A stretch of DNA of 64,000 bases from Streptomyces cacaoi (GCF_006539165.1 NZ_BJMM01000006.1:289870-353869), one strand, 5' to 3'; positions 42,516 to 52,120 are shown, counted from the first letter of the stretch. Program-made: numbers and translations. Notes: generated from the letters alone by a model not told the origin.

Positions 42516-43424
42516 TCAGTAGCCGACGCGGGCGTTGATGCGGCGCGGGTAATAGCGTTCGTCGCCGTTGCGTTCGTAGTCGGGCTTGCGCGGGGTGTCG
42601 CTCGTGGGGAGGTCCCCGGAGACGACGACGCGCTGGCCGCTGCGGTGTTCCTGGTAGTCGTTGATGGCGAAGTGCTGGGTGGCCCGGTTGTCCCAGAGCG
42701 CCACGGTGTGCGGGGTCCAGCGGTACCGGCAGATGTGGCTCGGCTGCTCGGAGTGCTCGAACAGGTGCTGGAGCACGGCATCGCTCTCCTGGCGGGACAG
42801 CTGCGGGATGTGCGAGGTCCACATGCGGGTGACGTAGAGCGACCGGCGCCCGGTCACCGGGTGGACCCGCACGACGGGATGCTCGGCGGACATCTCGACG
42901 ACCGGCGGAACCTGCAACACGTGAACGGCGGTGAGCCCTTCGAGCATCTCCTTGAACGGCGCCGACAGCGTGTCGTAGGCGCGGTACTGGTTGCTCCACA
43001 TGGTGTCGCCACCCGAGGGCGGACAGGTGACCAGGTGCAGGATCGAGGCGATGGGCGGATTGGGGCTGAAGCTGACGTCGATGTGCCACTCGTCGGCCTT
43101 GCCGCCCTTGTCCGGCTCGATCAGTGTGACCTCCGGGTACTCCCCCAGCTTGGGCAGGAACGGGTGGATCTCGACCTCGCCGAAGCGCCTGCCGAACTCC
43201 ACGTGTGCCTTCGGGGTCAGTTTCTCCTGGCCCGGGAAGAACAGCACGAGGTGTTCGAGCATGAGCGCGTGGATCTGGTCGAACTGCGCGTCCGTGAGGT
43301 CGTTCAGGTCGATGCCGTGCACCTCGGCGCCCAGAGCGCCCGAGACGGGGCGGATGTCGAGGCCGTCGCCGGACGAGGCGGCGGCAGTGGCGGGGGCGGG
43401 CTGCTCGGATACGGACTGTGTCAC
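42516..43424 (-). CDS. TauD/TfdA-family Fe(II)/2-oxoglutarate dioxygenase
   Basis: A 302-residue TauD-type oxygenase. The HxD iron ligands are in EWHIDVSFSPNPP (near residue 113), the distal histidine is in NRATQHFAINDY and the 2-oxoglutarate arginine is expected shortly after in the YQEHRSGQR region. Family members hydroxylate taurine, aryloxyalkanoates or side chains of amino acids and peptides. It lies 69 bp after the sulfotransferase in the same direction. In this locus it could hydroxylate the peptide product or an amino acid that is then sulfated, or act in reverse to cleave a sulfonate or sulfate ester. Confidence 0.87.
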   Translation of the reverse strand: MTQSVSEQPAPATAAASSGDGLDIRPVSGALGAEVHGIDLNDLTDAQFDQIHALMLEHLVLFFPGQEKLTPKAHVEFGRRFGEVEIHPFLPKLGEYPEVTLIEPDKGGKADEWHIDVSFSPNPPIASILHLVTCPPSGGDTMWSNQYRAYDTLSAPFKEMLEGLTAVHVLQVPPVVEMSAEHPVVRVHPVTGRRSLYVTRMWTSHIPQLSRQESDAVLQHLFEHSEQPSHICRYRWTPHTVALWDNRATQHFAINDYQEHRSGQRVVVSGDLPTSDTPRKPDYERNGDERYYPRRINARVGY

Positions 43425-43493
43425 AGCGGTGTCTCCTTTGTCTGCACGGGAGTCGAGCGCGCGGGAGGGGCGGGGGAGGGGCGGCGTGGTGCT

Positions 43494-44444
43494 TCAGGCG
43501 GGGACGCCTGCCCGGCTGCCGCCGATGGGGGCGGCGGCGCCGGTGGACAGGCCGTGGTGCAGCCAGTCGACGAACGGCTGTGGTGCCAGGGCGGCGACGC
43601 GTTCGTGGTACGCGTCGAGGTCGTCCTCGGTCAGGACGTCGCGAGCGGCGCCCGAGCGCCCGGTGTGGAAGAACCGCACCGGATCGGCGACGATTTCCGT
43701 GTCCGGCGCCAGCCACTTCGCGCGGGCCTTCATCTCGTCGAACGTCGCGGCCTTCACCAGCTCGGGCCAGACCTCCGCTTCCACCGTGATGCCCAGCCAC
43801 TCGGCCAGCGCCGCCATCTGCCCCGCGAGGTCGGCGCACAGGTCGGCGTAGTGCAGAAGCCGGACGTTCGGCTGGGCCCGCCGGCTCCAGGCGTCGAAGG
43901 GATGGTGCAGCTCGGCCGCGGCGATGTCCTTCTCCCAGCCGTCGGAGGAACCACGCCGGCACCACTTCAGCAGCCACTCGCGCACCGGCGGGAGCGTGAG
44001 CGACGACGGTCCTGCGGACGGTGCGTTCTCGGCGATCTGGAAGGCGTGCAGCCACTCGGCGCGGACGTCGGCGGCCTGGTGGTACAGGGACAGCGCCCGG
44101 TCGAGAGGGTGCCGGGCCACGGCCACGTAGCTGACGCGCGGGTCGAGCGGCAGGCCGTCGAGCGGGACGTGGGTCTTGATGACGCGGCGGTGCTCCTGCC
44201 CGGCGAGGTGCGCGTACATCTCCTCCCGGGGCGTGAAAAGCTGATCCAGCCACGGGGAGATGGCGGACAGCGGCTCGGGGAGCTCCGGGGTCCGGAAGAC
44301 GAGCAGGGCACACACCATCTGCGCCCACGTCGTGCCCGACTTCGGCGGGGCGCTGATGACGATGTCGCCGTCGCGCAGCGGGAAGTCGTCCCAACGGGCG
44401 CTGTCCTGCTGGGTGGATCGGTAGCGGCGGGGTGTTCGCGTCAT
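43494..44444 (-). CDS. PAPS-dependent sulfotransferase
   Basis: A 316-residue cytosolic-type sulfotransferase. The 5'-phosphosulfate loop is APPKSGTTWAQMV near the N-terminus, the 3'-phosphate motif is VARHPLDRALSLYH, and KTHVPLDGLP precedes it. It transfers sulfate from PAPS to a hydroxyl or amine. GGGAGG lies before two adjacent ATGs; the second (44444) has better spacing. It pairs with the TauD-type enzyme downstream and diverges from MbtH. A sulfated product is a reasonable inference. Confidence 0.86.
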   Translation of the reverse strand: MTRTPRRYRSTQQDSARWDDFPLRDGDIVISAPPKSGTTWAQMVCALLVFRTPELPEPLSAISPWLDQLFTPREEMYAHLAGQEHRRVIKTHVPLDGLPLDPRVSYVAVARHPLDRALSLYHQAADVRAEWLHAFQIAENAPSAGPSSLTLPPVREWLLKWCRRGSSDGWEKDIAAAELHHPFDAWSRRAQPNVRLLHYADLCADLAGQMAALAEWLGITVEAEVWPELVKAATFDEMKARAKWLAPDTEIVADPVRFFHTGRSGAARDVLTEDDLDAYHERVAALAPQPFVDWLHHGLSTGAAAPIGGSRAGVPA

Positions 44445-44701
44445 CATCGCCTCCCGGCAGGAGGCTCGTTCAGGACCGGATCTTGTACACGCATGACGGC
44501 ATTCCTCACAGGGGAGCGAGGGGTGGCGGACCGTCCCAACCTGGTGCGGCGGGCAGGGGGAAACATCCCCGATCGCCACAGTTACGGCCGTACGACACCG
44601 GCGTGCCGTAACGGCGGGGCTCCCCGATGCCCGGCCCGTCGGGCCGGCGCGAGGATGACGGGCACCGCGGTGACCTGCCGTGCCGAGCACACAGAAAGGC
44701 G

Positions 44702-44917
44702 GTGAGCGGGGTGAACCCGTTCGACGACCCCGAGGCCATGTTCCTGGTGCTGGTCAACGACGAGGGGCAGCACTCGCTGTGGCCCGCGTTCGCCGACGTC
44801 CCCGACGGCTGGCACCTCGTCCACGACCGGGACACCCGCGCGGCGTGCATGGCGTACGTCGAGGAGCACTGGACGGACCTGCGGCCCAAGAGCCTGGCCG
44901 AGGCCATGGGCGGCTGA
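44702..44917 (+). CDS. MbtH-like protein
   Basis: A 71-residue MbtH-family protein with [33 protein letters not shown] and the C-terminal WTDLRPKSL, all diagnostic. MbtH proteins bind and activate NRPS adenylation domains. The start is GTG 44702, with AAAGG upstream; GTG 44711 is possible. No adenylation domain is encoded in this locus inside the window, so its partner is the A-T protein at 15678-18140 or one outside. Confidence 0.92.
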   Translation: MSGVNPFDDPEAMFLVLVNDEGQHSLWPAFADVPDGWHLVHDRDTRAACMAYVEEHWTDLRPKSLAEAMGG

Positions 44918-44938
44918 CCGCCGCTCCGGGAGCGACGG
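44918..44938. terminator. Possible terminator between MbtH and O-methyltransferase
   Basis: CGCTC-CGG-GAGCG with flanking CCG/CGG pairs forms a small GC hairpin just after the MbtH stop, between convergent genes. Confidence 0.4.
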
Positions 44939-44962
44939 CGAAGACGGCTGGGCGCCTGGAGG

Positions 44963-46018
44963 TCAGCTCTTGACGCCCAGGCTCAGCCCATGCTCGTACG
45001 GCAGCCCGCCGATGGTCCTGACGTTGTCGAACCCGGCCCGCTCCAGCCACCGTTCGTAGTCCCGGGCCGGGTAGGCCATGCCCCGGCCACTGGCCAGGAC
45101 GTTGAAGTACAGGCCGAGCCGGGCGCCGTAGACGCCCTCCGTCTCGTCGTCCGCGACGTTGTAGCCGTAGAGCAGCACCCTCCCGCCCGGCGGCAACGAC
45201 GCGTAGGCCTTGCCCAGCAGGTGCAGGATGCTGTCCTCGTCGAAGATCTCCAGGACATGGCTGAACAGCACCGCGTCCGGCCCGTCCGGGAACGGGTCGG
45301 TGAAGATGTCGCCCGTGAGGAGCTCCACCCGGTCCGGGAGCCCGTCGGCCTGGCCGTCGGGCCGCGCGCCGTCCGCGAGCCGCGAGACGCTCGGCATGTC
45401 GAGCACCGTCGAGCGCAGCTGCGCATGGCGTGCGACCAGCCGCGCCGAGGTGCTGCCGTCGCCGCCGCCCACGTCCAGGACGTGCCGGACGTCCCGGAAC
45501 ACGGGCTGCTCGACCAGCGCGTCCACGGAGCGGAGCGTGAACGCGGTCATCGCCCGGTGGAAGATCTTCTCCAGCGGAGGATTGTGCGCCAGCCGCTGGT
45601 AGAGGGTCGGTTCGTCGCCGGGGTGTGCTTCGAGCGCGGTGTTGGTTCCGGTCCGCAGCGCGTGCGTCATGTGCGGGAACGCCGGGTAGTACACCTCCTT
45701 CCAGCCGGTCAGGATGTGCCGCCAGCTGTCCGGCCCGTCCGGGGCCAGCAACTCCTCGGCGACGGCGGAGTTGTGGTAGCCGCCGTCCCTGCGCTCCAGA
45801 AGTCCGGTCGCACACACCGCCTGTAGCAGGACGCGCAGCTGATGCGCGGGCAGCCCGCTGAACGCGCGGATCTCCTCGGACCGGGCTCCGGGCTTCTCGG
45901 ACAGGAAGGAAAAGAGGCGCAGTTCGGCGGCGGTGGTGACGGCGTTGAACAGCGCGGGCGCATTGACGAGGAAATGGAACCGGTCGAGAACCGGGTCCTG
46001 TTCATGGGCGTTCTTCAT
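44963..46018 (-). CDS. O-methyltransferase (acetylserotonin OMT-like)
   Basis: A 351-residue two-domain methyltransferase. The N-terminal dimerisation domain (about 1-100) has LRLFSFLSEKPGARSEEIRAFSGLPAHQLRVLLQAV; the SAM motif is HVLDVGGGDGSTSARLVARH; LPPGGRVLLYGY follows. Such enzymes methylate phenol or hydroxyl groups of secondary metabolites. ATG 46018 is preceded by GGAG and fits the family start. It is divergent from the amidinotransferase gene. Confidence 0.86.
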   Translation of the reverse strand: MKNAHEQDPVLDRFHFLVNAPALFNAVTTAAELRLFSFLSEKPGARSEEIRAFSGLPAHQLRVLLQAVCATGLLERRDGGYHNSAVAEELLAPDGPDSWRHILTGWKEVYYPAFPHMTHALRTGTNTALEAHPGDEPTLYQRLAHNPPLEKIFHRAMTAFTLRSVDALVEQPVFRDVRHVLDVGGGDGSTSARLVARHAQLRSTVLDMPSVSRLADGARPDGQADGLPDRVELLTGDIFTDPFPDGPDAVLFSHVLEIFDEDSILHLLGKAYASLPPGGRVLLYGYNVADDETEGVYGARLGLYFNVLASGRGMAYPARDYERWLERAGFDNVRTIGGLPYEHGLSLGVKS

Positions 46019-46170
46019 GGCTCTCCGCATGGTGGTGGCTTCTGCACGGCTCTTGGGCTTCATACCAGGAAAAGGCGGGGACAAGACGCTTCCGGGTCCG
46101 TAACTGCGGGGAGCACTGGTGCGGTGAGCAGGTGCGCTGGCGGAGCATCGAACGACCCGATGAACAGGCG

Positions 46171-47346
46171 GTGCGCTGCGTGCGTTTGAACAGTTTCGAC
46201 GAGTGGTCGCCCTTGCAGGAAGTCGTCGTCGGATCCGCGGAGAACTATGTCTCCCACGAACGGGAGCTCTCCTTCGACCTTTTCTTCCATGACAATCTCC
46301 TGCACGACAATGCCGGACAACGGGAATCCGGCCGGTCCGAGTGGTACTACCCCCGGCTCACCGCACGCGGCGGCGGTTCAGGGCGGCAGCACACCCCGGT
46401 GGCCCGGCGGTACGTGGACGAGCTGAACGAGGACCTGGAAGGGCTCGCCGACACCCTGCGCTCCCTCGGGGTCACCGTCCACCGGCCGCTCGCGCTGCCC
46501 GCGGACACCGGCGAGGTCACCACCCCCGCCTGGTCCGCGTCCGTGGTCCCGCCGCTGAACGTCCGCGACAACACGCTCATCGCCGGGGACGAGATCATCG
46601 AGACCTCCCCGATGATCCGCTCCCGCTACTTCGAGACGCAGTTCCTCAAGCCGTTGTTCCGCGACTACTTCCGCAGCGGAGCCCGCTGGACCGCCATGCC
46701 GCGCCCGCTCATGACCGACGCCTCCTTCGACCTGTCGTACGCGCGCACCGGGACCGTCGGAGGACCCACCGAACCCGTCGAGGACCCGCAGCCCTCGCCC
46801 TGGGACGTGGGCGTGGAGATGATGTTCGACGCGGCCCAGTGCCTCCGCCTCGGCCGGGACATCGTCGCCAACATCTCCACCGAGCACCACGCGCTCGCCG
46901 TCACGTGGCTGGAGCGCCACCTCGAAGGCCGCTTCCGCATCCACCGGGTGCACGAGCTGAGCGACAGCCACATCGACAGCATGGTGCTCGCCCTGCGCCC
47001 CGGCCTGCTGCTGGTCCGCTCGGACGCGGTGGCCGACGCGCTGCCGCCCGCGCTGCGCCGCTGGGACCGGATCGTCGCCCCCGTTCCGCGGCAGAACAAC
47101 TTCCCCCGCTACGAGGCCGACGCGCTCATCCTCACCAGCCCCTTCATCGACCTCAACGTGCTCTCCGTCGACGAGGAGACCGTCCTGGTCAACGAGGCCA
47201 GCCCGGAACTCGTCCGGACCCTGGAGGACGCGAAGTTCACCGTCGTGCCGGTACGCCACCGGCACCGGCGGCTGTTCGGCGGCGGCTTCCACTGCTTCAC
47301 CCTCGACACCGTCCGCGACGGCGGACCCGAGGACTACCTCACCTGA
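46171..47346 (+). CDS. Amidinotransferase (arginine:glycine amidinotransferase family)
   Basis: A ~391-residue amidinotransferase. The start VRLNSFDEWSPLQEVVVGSAENY is the family N-terminus; FDAAQCLRLGRDIVANIS and ELSDSHIDSMVLALRPGLLL contain the His of the catalytic triad, and FGGGFHCFTLDTVRD the nucleophilic cysteine. It moves the amidino group of arginine to an amine acceptor, giving a guanidine. Starts at GTG 46171 or 46180; the ribosome site is weak. With the diaminobutyrate-type trio downstream, an attractive inferred role is guanidinylation of a diamino acid unit. Confidence 0.88.
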   Translation: MRCVRLNSFDEWSPLQEVVVGSAENYVSHERELSFDLFFHDNLLHDNAGQRESGRSEWYYPRLTARGGGSGRQHTPVARRYVDELNEDLEGLADTLRSLGVTVHRPLALPADTGEVTTPAWSASVVPPLNVRDNTLIAGDEIIETSPMIRSRYFETQFLKPLFRDYFRSGARWTAMPRPLMTDASFDLSYARTGTVGGPTEPVEDPQPSPWDVGVEMMFDAAQCLRLGRDIVANISTEHHALAVTWLERHLEGRFRIHRVHELSDSHIDSMVLALRPGLLLVRSDAVADALPPALRRWDRIVAPVPRQNNFPRYEADALILTSPFIDLNVLSVDEETVLVNEASPELVRTLEDAKFTVVPVRHRHRRLFGGGFHCFTLDTVRDGGPEDYLT

Positions 47347-47446
47347 CCCGGGACGGCCGGCGTCCCGCGCGCGCCATGCCGTTGCACGGCCGCACGGTCA
47401 CGGCGCAGAGCCCGCACCGACGAGTCGAAGGGACACCGACCCCGCC

Positions 47447-48025
47447 ATGGCACCACCCGTCACCTCCGCCAGCCGGTGGTTCCGCAGGTTCCGCCCGCGT
47501 CCGGACGCCGAGGTAGCGCTGGTCCGCCTGCCGCACGCCGGAGGGTCAGCGAGCAGCTGCTTCTCCCTGTCGCAGCGCCTGTCGGCGAGCGCCGACGTCC
47601 TCGCCGAGGTACGGCAGCTGTCCGGCACGGACACCCAGGTCCTCGACGACCCCGACCTGGCCGGACCGGCCCTGCCCACGCCGCGTGCGGACCACACGGC
47701 AGCCGGGACCTACGCACCCGGACCCGGCGCCGTCGTGCACTGCGACGTCGTCGCGCTCACCGGCGGCCACGACGAGCACGTCGGGCCCGCCGACGCCGAG
47801 GCATGGCGTCACCACACCACGGGCGACTTCGCACTGCACGTCTTCGACGGCGGTCCCTTCTCCCTCGACGCACACGAGCCCCGGATCGCCGAGACCGTCG
47901 CCACCGGCCTGCACGCGGCGGCCCGTTCGCGCCCGGACAGCCGGGGACCGGGCGCCGAACCGCAGCACCCCGTGCCCGCGCCGCAGCGCCGTACGGCGGA
48001 GCACCGCACGGCGGAGCGCCGATGA
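47447..48025 (+). CDS. Thioesterase II-like protein, internally deleted and probably inactive
   Basis: A 192-residue protein that aligns to type II thioesterases only at its ends. Residues ~1-53 (SRWFRRFRPRPDAEVALVRLPHAGGSASSCFSL) match the N-terminus; EVRQLSGTDTQVLDDPDL onwards matches the C-terminal half. The ~85 residues between, with the GHSMG nucleophile, are absent (junction near 47605/47606), and the usual GGHFFL histidine reads GGPFSL. It is in frame and overlaps the NRPS C-T gene by ATGA, so it is still translated in the operon. It may be a decayed proof-reading enzyme or a non-catalytic partner. Confidence 0.75.
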   Translation: MAPPVTSASRWFRRFRPRPDAEVALVRLPHAGGSASSCFSLSQRLSASADVLAEVRQLSGTDTQVLDDPDLAGPALPTPRADHTAAGTYAPGPGAVVHCDVVALTGGHDEHVGPADAEAWRHHTTGDFALHVFDGGPFSLDAHEPRIAETVATGLHAAARSRPDSRGPGAEPQHPVPAPQRRTAEHRTAERR

Positions 48026-49689
48026 CGGTACGCGAGCCGGAGACCGGCGGCGCCCCGCCGGCGCCCGGCGCCGGCCCACCGCCGCCGGCCTCCTACGCGC
48101 AGGAGCGCGCCTGGTTCGCCTCCCGGCTCACCCACGACCCGCCGACGTACTGCGTGGTGGACGAGTTCCCCCTGCACGCGGACATCGCCCCGGCCGTCCT
48201 CGAAGCCGCCCTCGCCCAACTGACCGCCCGCCACGAGCCGCTGCGCACCGGGCTGTGCGTCGTCGACGGGCAGCTGACGCAGGACGTGCGCCCACGGGTG
48301 GAACTGCCGGTCGAACGGCTCGACCTGAGCGGGCTCGGCCCCGCCGAGCAGGCCGAGCGCTCCCGCGCGCTGCGCGCGGAGCTGGCACGCCGGCCGTTCG
48401 ACCTGGACCGGCCGCCGCTGTGGCGCGCGGCAGTCCTCATGCTGGGGGAGGGGACCTGGTCGGTGCTCCTCGCCGCCCACCACACCGTCTACGACACCGC
48501 CTCGCGCCTCAACGTGCACGCCGAACTCACCGAGATGTGCGCCGCCGCGGAGGAGGGCCGCGACCCCGAACTCCCGCGCCTGCCGAGCACCTACAGCCGG
48601 CACGCCCGGCGTGAGCGCGCCCGCCTCACCCCCGCGCGCCGGTCCGCGCTCGCCGCCCACTGGCGCGCCCGCCTCGCCGGGCTGCCACCGGTCCACACCC
48701 TGCCCTTGGACCGGCCCCGGCCCCCGGTCCGCACTTTCCAGGGCGCCGAGGTGCGTGCCGCGCTGCCCTCCGGCGTCCTCGCGTCCCTGCCCGCCGCGGC
48801 CCGGCACCACGGCACCCGCCCCGTCATGCTGCTGCTCACCGCCTACGTCGCCCTCCTGCACCACCGCTCCGGCGCCGACGACCTCGTCCTCGGCCTGCCC
48901 GTGGCGGGCCGCACCGAGGCCGAGACGCTGCCGATGGTCGGCACTCTCGTCAACATGCGCGTGCTGCGCGTCGACGCCTCAGGCGACCCCGACGTCACCG
49001 CGCTCATCGGCCGTGTGGCCGCCGCCGTCGGTGCCGACGAGACGTACGACATCCCGTTCCAGACCCTGGTCGAGCTGCTGCCCGCGCCGCGCCTGCCCGG
49101 TGTCCCGCCGCTGTACCAGCTCGCCTTCAACCACGCCCCCGCGGGCGATCTGGGCGCCCCCGTGTCCTCCTGCGAGGAGGACCTGCTGCTGGACGCCACC
49201 GACGACACGGTCAGGATCGTCTACGACGCCGCCCTGTTCGACCGCGCCACCGCCGAGACACTGCTGTCCGGCTACCTCCGCCTGCTGGCCACGGCGCTGG
49301 AAGCACCTCACACCCGCTTGTCCCGGCTGGGCGCGCTCCCGGGCATCCGCGGTGCCGGTGCCGGTGCCGATGCCGGCACCGGCACGGCGCGGCAGTCGGG
49401 GCCGGCACCGCCCGCCGACGGGCGGCACGCCGCGACAGCGCCCCGGACGGCCGCCGAACGCCGGGTGGCCGCGGTGTGGCAGGACGTCCTGGGCATCGAG
49501 GTCACCGACGTCCACCAGGACTTCTTCGGCCTCGGGGGCCACTCGTTGCAGGCTCTGCGGCTGCTCGCCCGGCTCACGGCCCCGCACCGCGCCGAGGTGC
49601 CGCTGCGGACCTTCTTCGCCGACCCCACGGTGGCCGGGCTCGCCACCGCACTCCAGCACACCTGCCCCGGGAGGACAGCATGGCGGTGA
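48022..49689 (+). CDS. NRPS: condensation - carrier (C-T), no adenylation domain
   Basis: A 555-residue NRPS protein. The condensation domain (~20-440) begins with YAQERAWFASRL, has the catalytic motif AAHHTVYDTAS (HHxxxD; the usual following Gly is Thr) and later VLGLPVAGRTEAETLPMVGTLVNMRVLRV. A carrier domain (~485-545) has FFGLGGHSLQALRLL with the phosphopantetheine serine. No A domain is present, so the carrier must be loaded in trans. The 3' end overlaps the argininosuccinate-lyase-like gene. MbtH and the amino acid trio of this operon suggest that the loaded unit is a diamino acid. Confidence 0.9.
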   Translation: MTVREPETGGAPPAPGAGPPPPASYAQERAWFASRLTHDPPTYCVVDEFPLHADIAPAVLEAALAQLTARHEPLRTGLCVVDGQLTQDVRPRVELPVERLDLSGLGPAEQAERSRALRAELARRPFDLDRPPLWRAAVLMLGEGTWSVLLAAHHTVYDTASRLNVHAELTEMCAAAEEGRDPELPRLPSTYSRHARRERARLTPARRSALAAHWRARLAGLPPVHTLPLDRPRPPVRTFQGAEVRAALPSGVLASLPAAARHHGTRPVMLLLTAYVALLHHRSGADDLVLGLPVAGRTEAETLPMVGTLVNMRVLRVDASGDPDVTALIGRVAAAVGADETYDIPFQTLVELLPAPRLPGVPPLYQLAFNHAPAGDLGAPVSSCEEDLLLDATDDTVRIVYDAALFDRATAETLLSGYLRLLATALEAPHTRLSRLGALPGIRGAGAGADAGTGTARQSGPAPPADGRHAATAPRTAAERRVAAVWQDVLGIEVTDVHQDFFGLGGHSLQALRLLARLTAPHRAEVPLRTFFADPTVAGLATALQHTCPGRTAWR

Positions 49690-51191
49690 CCGGCCGGATC
49701 GACGGCGTCCCCGACGAGGTCTGGCACGAGGAGGTGCTCGCCCCGCAGTTCGCCTACGAGGCGGAGCATCTCCTCGGCCACTACCGCGCCATCGAACAGG
49801 TCCTGCTCCTGGAGTACGTCCGCATGGACTTCGCCGACGCCGCAGGCGCTTCCGTGCTCGCCGCCCGGCTGGACACGCTGAGCCGCGACGCGGTGTGCGC
49901 CGACCCCGAACAGAACATGTCCGACATCTCCTTCGCGGTGGAGCGCCATGTGCAGGACGGCGCCACCCCGCCCTTCCCCGCCTGGCACCTCGACCGCAGC
50001 CGCAACGACCTCCAGGCGTGCGCCCAGCTGATGGCCGCCCGCGACACCTTCGCCGCCGTCGCCGAGGACCTGACCGCGTTCGCCCGCGCCGTCCTCGAAC
50101 TGGCCGGGCGGTACGCCGAGACGCCCATGCCGGGACACACCCACGGCCAGGCCGCGCAGATCGTCAGCCCGGGCTTCCACCTGGCCGCGCTCGCCGCCGA
50201 GACGGTCACCGCGCTGCACCGCATGCTGCACACCTACGACGAGTGCGACGCCTGCCCGCTCGGCTCCGGCACCATGGCCGGGCAGGAACTGCCCTGGGAC
50301 CGCGCCCGCATGGCCGGCCTCCTGGGCTTCGGGCGTCCCCAGCCGCACGCCCTGGTGGCCGTCGCCTCCCGCACCTGGACCACCCGGATCGCCGGTGACC
50401 TCGCGCAGTACGCAGTCGTCCTCAGCCGTTTCACCACCGACCTCATGACCTGGGCCGGCAGCGGCTCCGGCTTCCTCGACCTGCCGGACGCGCTGGCCGG
50501 CATCTCCGCCGCCATGCCGCAGAAGCGCAACTTCCCCGTTCTGGAACGCATCCGGGGCCGCTGCGCACACATCGCCGGCCGCGCGGCCGACATCGCGGGA
50601 GGCCAGCGCAACACCCCGTACAGCAACACCGTCGAGGTCTCCAAGGAGACCGGCGGCCAGCTTCGGGTGCAGACCGACGCCATGCGCTCGGTGCTGCGCC
50701 TCGCCCACGCCGTCGTCGCCGGAGCCACTTTCCGTACCGACCGCATGCGCGCCGCCTGCGCCGACGACCACCTCGGCGCGTTCACCCTCGCCAACCGGCT
50801 CACCCTTACCTACGCCATTCCCTGGCGCACCGCCCAGATCATCGCCGGGCAGTACGTCAAGGACGCCGTACGCCGGGGGCTGCGCCCCGGTGAGCCCGAT
50901 GCCGACCTGCTGCGCGACTGCGCCGCCGGTCACGGTCACACGCTGGAGGAGACCGAAGGCACCGGCGGCCTCGGCGCCCTCCTCGCCGAGGCGTTCGACG
51001 TCGATCGCGGGCTGCGCGCCAAGCAGTCGGCGGGCTCCACCCACCCCGGCCGCGTACGGGAGCTGCTCGCCGGACAGGAAGCGGAGCTCGAAGCGCTCGG
51101 CGCGGCCTGGGCCGAACGCGCCGACCGCCGGACCGCCGCCACCGCGCGCCGCGAGGCCGCGCTCGCCGCCCTCCGACGGCGGGCGGCATGA
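49680..51191 (+). CDS. Argininosuccinate lyase-like enzyme (fumarase/aspartase superfamily)
   Basis: A 503-residue argininosuccinate-lyase relative. HLDRSRNDLQACAQL and PGHTHGQAAQI are substrate-binding blocks; the signature loop ISAAMPQKRNFPVLERIRG differs slightly from SSxMPQKKNP. In pacidamycin-type clusters such a protein acts with a kinase and a cysteine-synthase-like enzyme to make 2,3-diaminobutyrate, releasing fumarate from an aspartate adduct; the next two genes encode precisely those activities. GGGAGG lies five bases before ATG 49680. Overlaps with genes on both sides indicate one operon. Confidence 0.87.
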   Translation: MAVTGRIDGVPDEVWHEEVLAPQFAYEAEHLLGHYRAIEQVLLLEYVRMDFADAAGASVLAARLDTLSRDAVCADPEQNMSDISFAVERHVQDGATPPFPAWHLDRSRNDLQACAQLMAARDTFAAVAEDLTAFARAVLELAGRYAETPMPGHTHGQAAQIVSPGFHLAALAAETVTALHRMLHTYDECDACPLGSGTMAGQELPWDRARMAGLLGFGRPQPHALVAVASRTWTTRIAGDLAQYAVVLSRFTTDLMTWAGSGSGFLDLPDALAGISAAMPQKRNFPVLERIRGRCAHIAGRAADIAGGQRNTPYSNTVEVSKETGGQLRVQTDAMRSVLRLAHAVVAGATFRTDRMRAACADDHLGAFTLANRLTLTYAIPWRTAQIIAGQYVKDAVRRGLRPGEPDADLLRDCAAGHGHTLEETEGTGGLGALLAEAFDVDRGLRAKQSAGSTHPGRVRELLAGQEAELEALGAAWAERADRRTAATARREAALAALRRRAA

Positions 51192-52120
51192 CGGAGCCGG
51201 CACTCGTCGCCCGCCGCACCGGCGTGGACCTGACCGAGGGCAGCGCCGCCGCCTGCGGCACCTTCGGCGAACTGCTCCAGGGCGTCCTGCCCGACGGCAC
51301 CGGCTTCCTGGCCACGTTCCCCATCACCCACGGCACCCGCGCCTGGTTCCGCTACCACCGGGACGGCCCGCCGCGGGTCTACCCCGCCCACAAGACCAAG
51401 TCGCTGCGCCTGACCCGGGCCATGCTCGCCGCCGCGGGCGCGCACGGCGGCGGCTCCCTCGTCCTCGACAGCGACCTGCTCGTCGGCAAGGGCCTCGCCA
51501 GCTCGTCGGCCGACCTGGTCGCCACGGCACGGGCCGTCGGCTCCGTCCTCGCCCTGGACACCTCGCCCGCCGGCATCGAGCACTGGCTGCGCCCCATCGA
51601 ACCCACCGACGGAGTCATGCACCCCGGCATCGTCCTGTTCGACCACCGGGCCGTCCGCCTCCGCGACCGGCTCGGCACCCTGCCGCCCGCCACCGTCGTC
51701 GCCGTCGACGAGGGCGGCCTGCTCGACACGGTCGCCCACAACCGGTGGCCCCGCCGGGTCCCGCCGTGGCTGGCCGCCGAGTACGCGGCGCTCGCCGAGG
51801 ACCTCACCGCCGCCGTCCGCCGCCAGGACCTGGCCGCGGTCGGCGCCGTCGCCACCCGCAGCGCCCGGCTCAACCAGCAGTGGCTGCCCAAGCGCAACCT
51901 CGAAGCGCTCGTCCGCATCGCCGACGCTCTCGGAGCGCCGGGCGTCGTGTGCACCCACAGCGGCACCATGGCCGGGCTTCTGCTGGACGCCACGGCACCC
52001 GGCCACCCCGGCACGCTCGCCGCGGCCCGGTCCGCCTGCGCAAGGCTGCCCGGCACCCTGTCCGTCTACCGCTCCGCCGCCCCGTCGGCCACCTCTCCAG
52101 GGAGCACGCATGCGTCATGA
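51188..52120 (+). CDS. GHMP-family kinase (L-threonine/serine kinase-like)
   Basis: A 310-residue GHMP kinase. The ATP-binding loop is LLVGKGLASSSADLVATARA (about residues 97-116), the N-terminus has ACGTFGELLQGVL, like PduX-type L-threonine kinases, and THSGTMAGLLLD is the third motif. The likely product is O-phosphothreonine (or O-phosphoserine), activated for beta-replacement by the downstream PLP enzyme. It begins within the stop of the lyase gene (ATGA) and overlaps the next gene by 11 nt. Confidence 0.84.
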   Translation: MTEPALVARRTGVDLTEGSAAACGTFGELLQGVLPDGTGFLATFPITHGTRAWFRYHRDGPPRVYPAHKTKSLRLTRAMLAAAGAHGGGSLVLDSDLLVGKGLASSSADLVATARAVGSVLALDTSPAGIEHWLRPIEPTDGVMHPGIVLFDHRAVRLRDRLGTLPPATVVAVDEGGLLDTVAHNRWPRRVPPWLAAEYAALAEDLTAAVRRQDLAAVGAVATRSARLNQQWLPKRNLEALVRIADALGAPGVVCTHSGTMAGLLLDATAPGHPGTLAAARSACARLPGTLSVYRSAAPSATSPGSTHAS

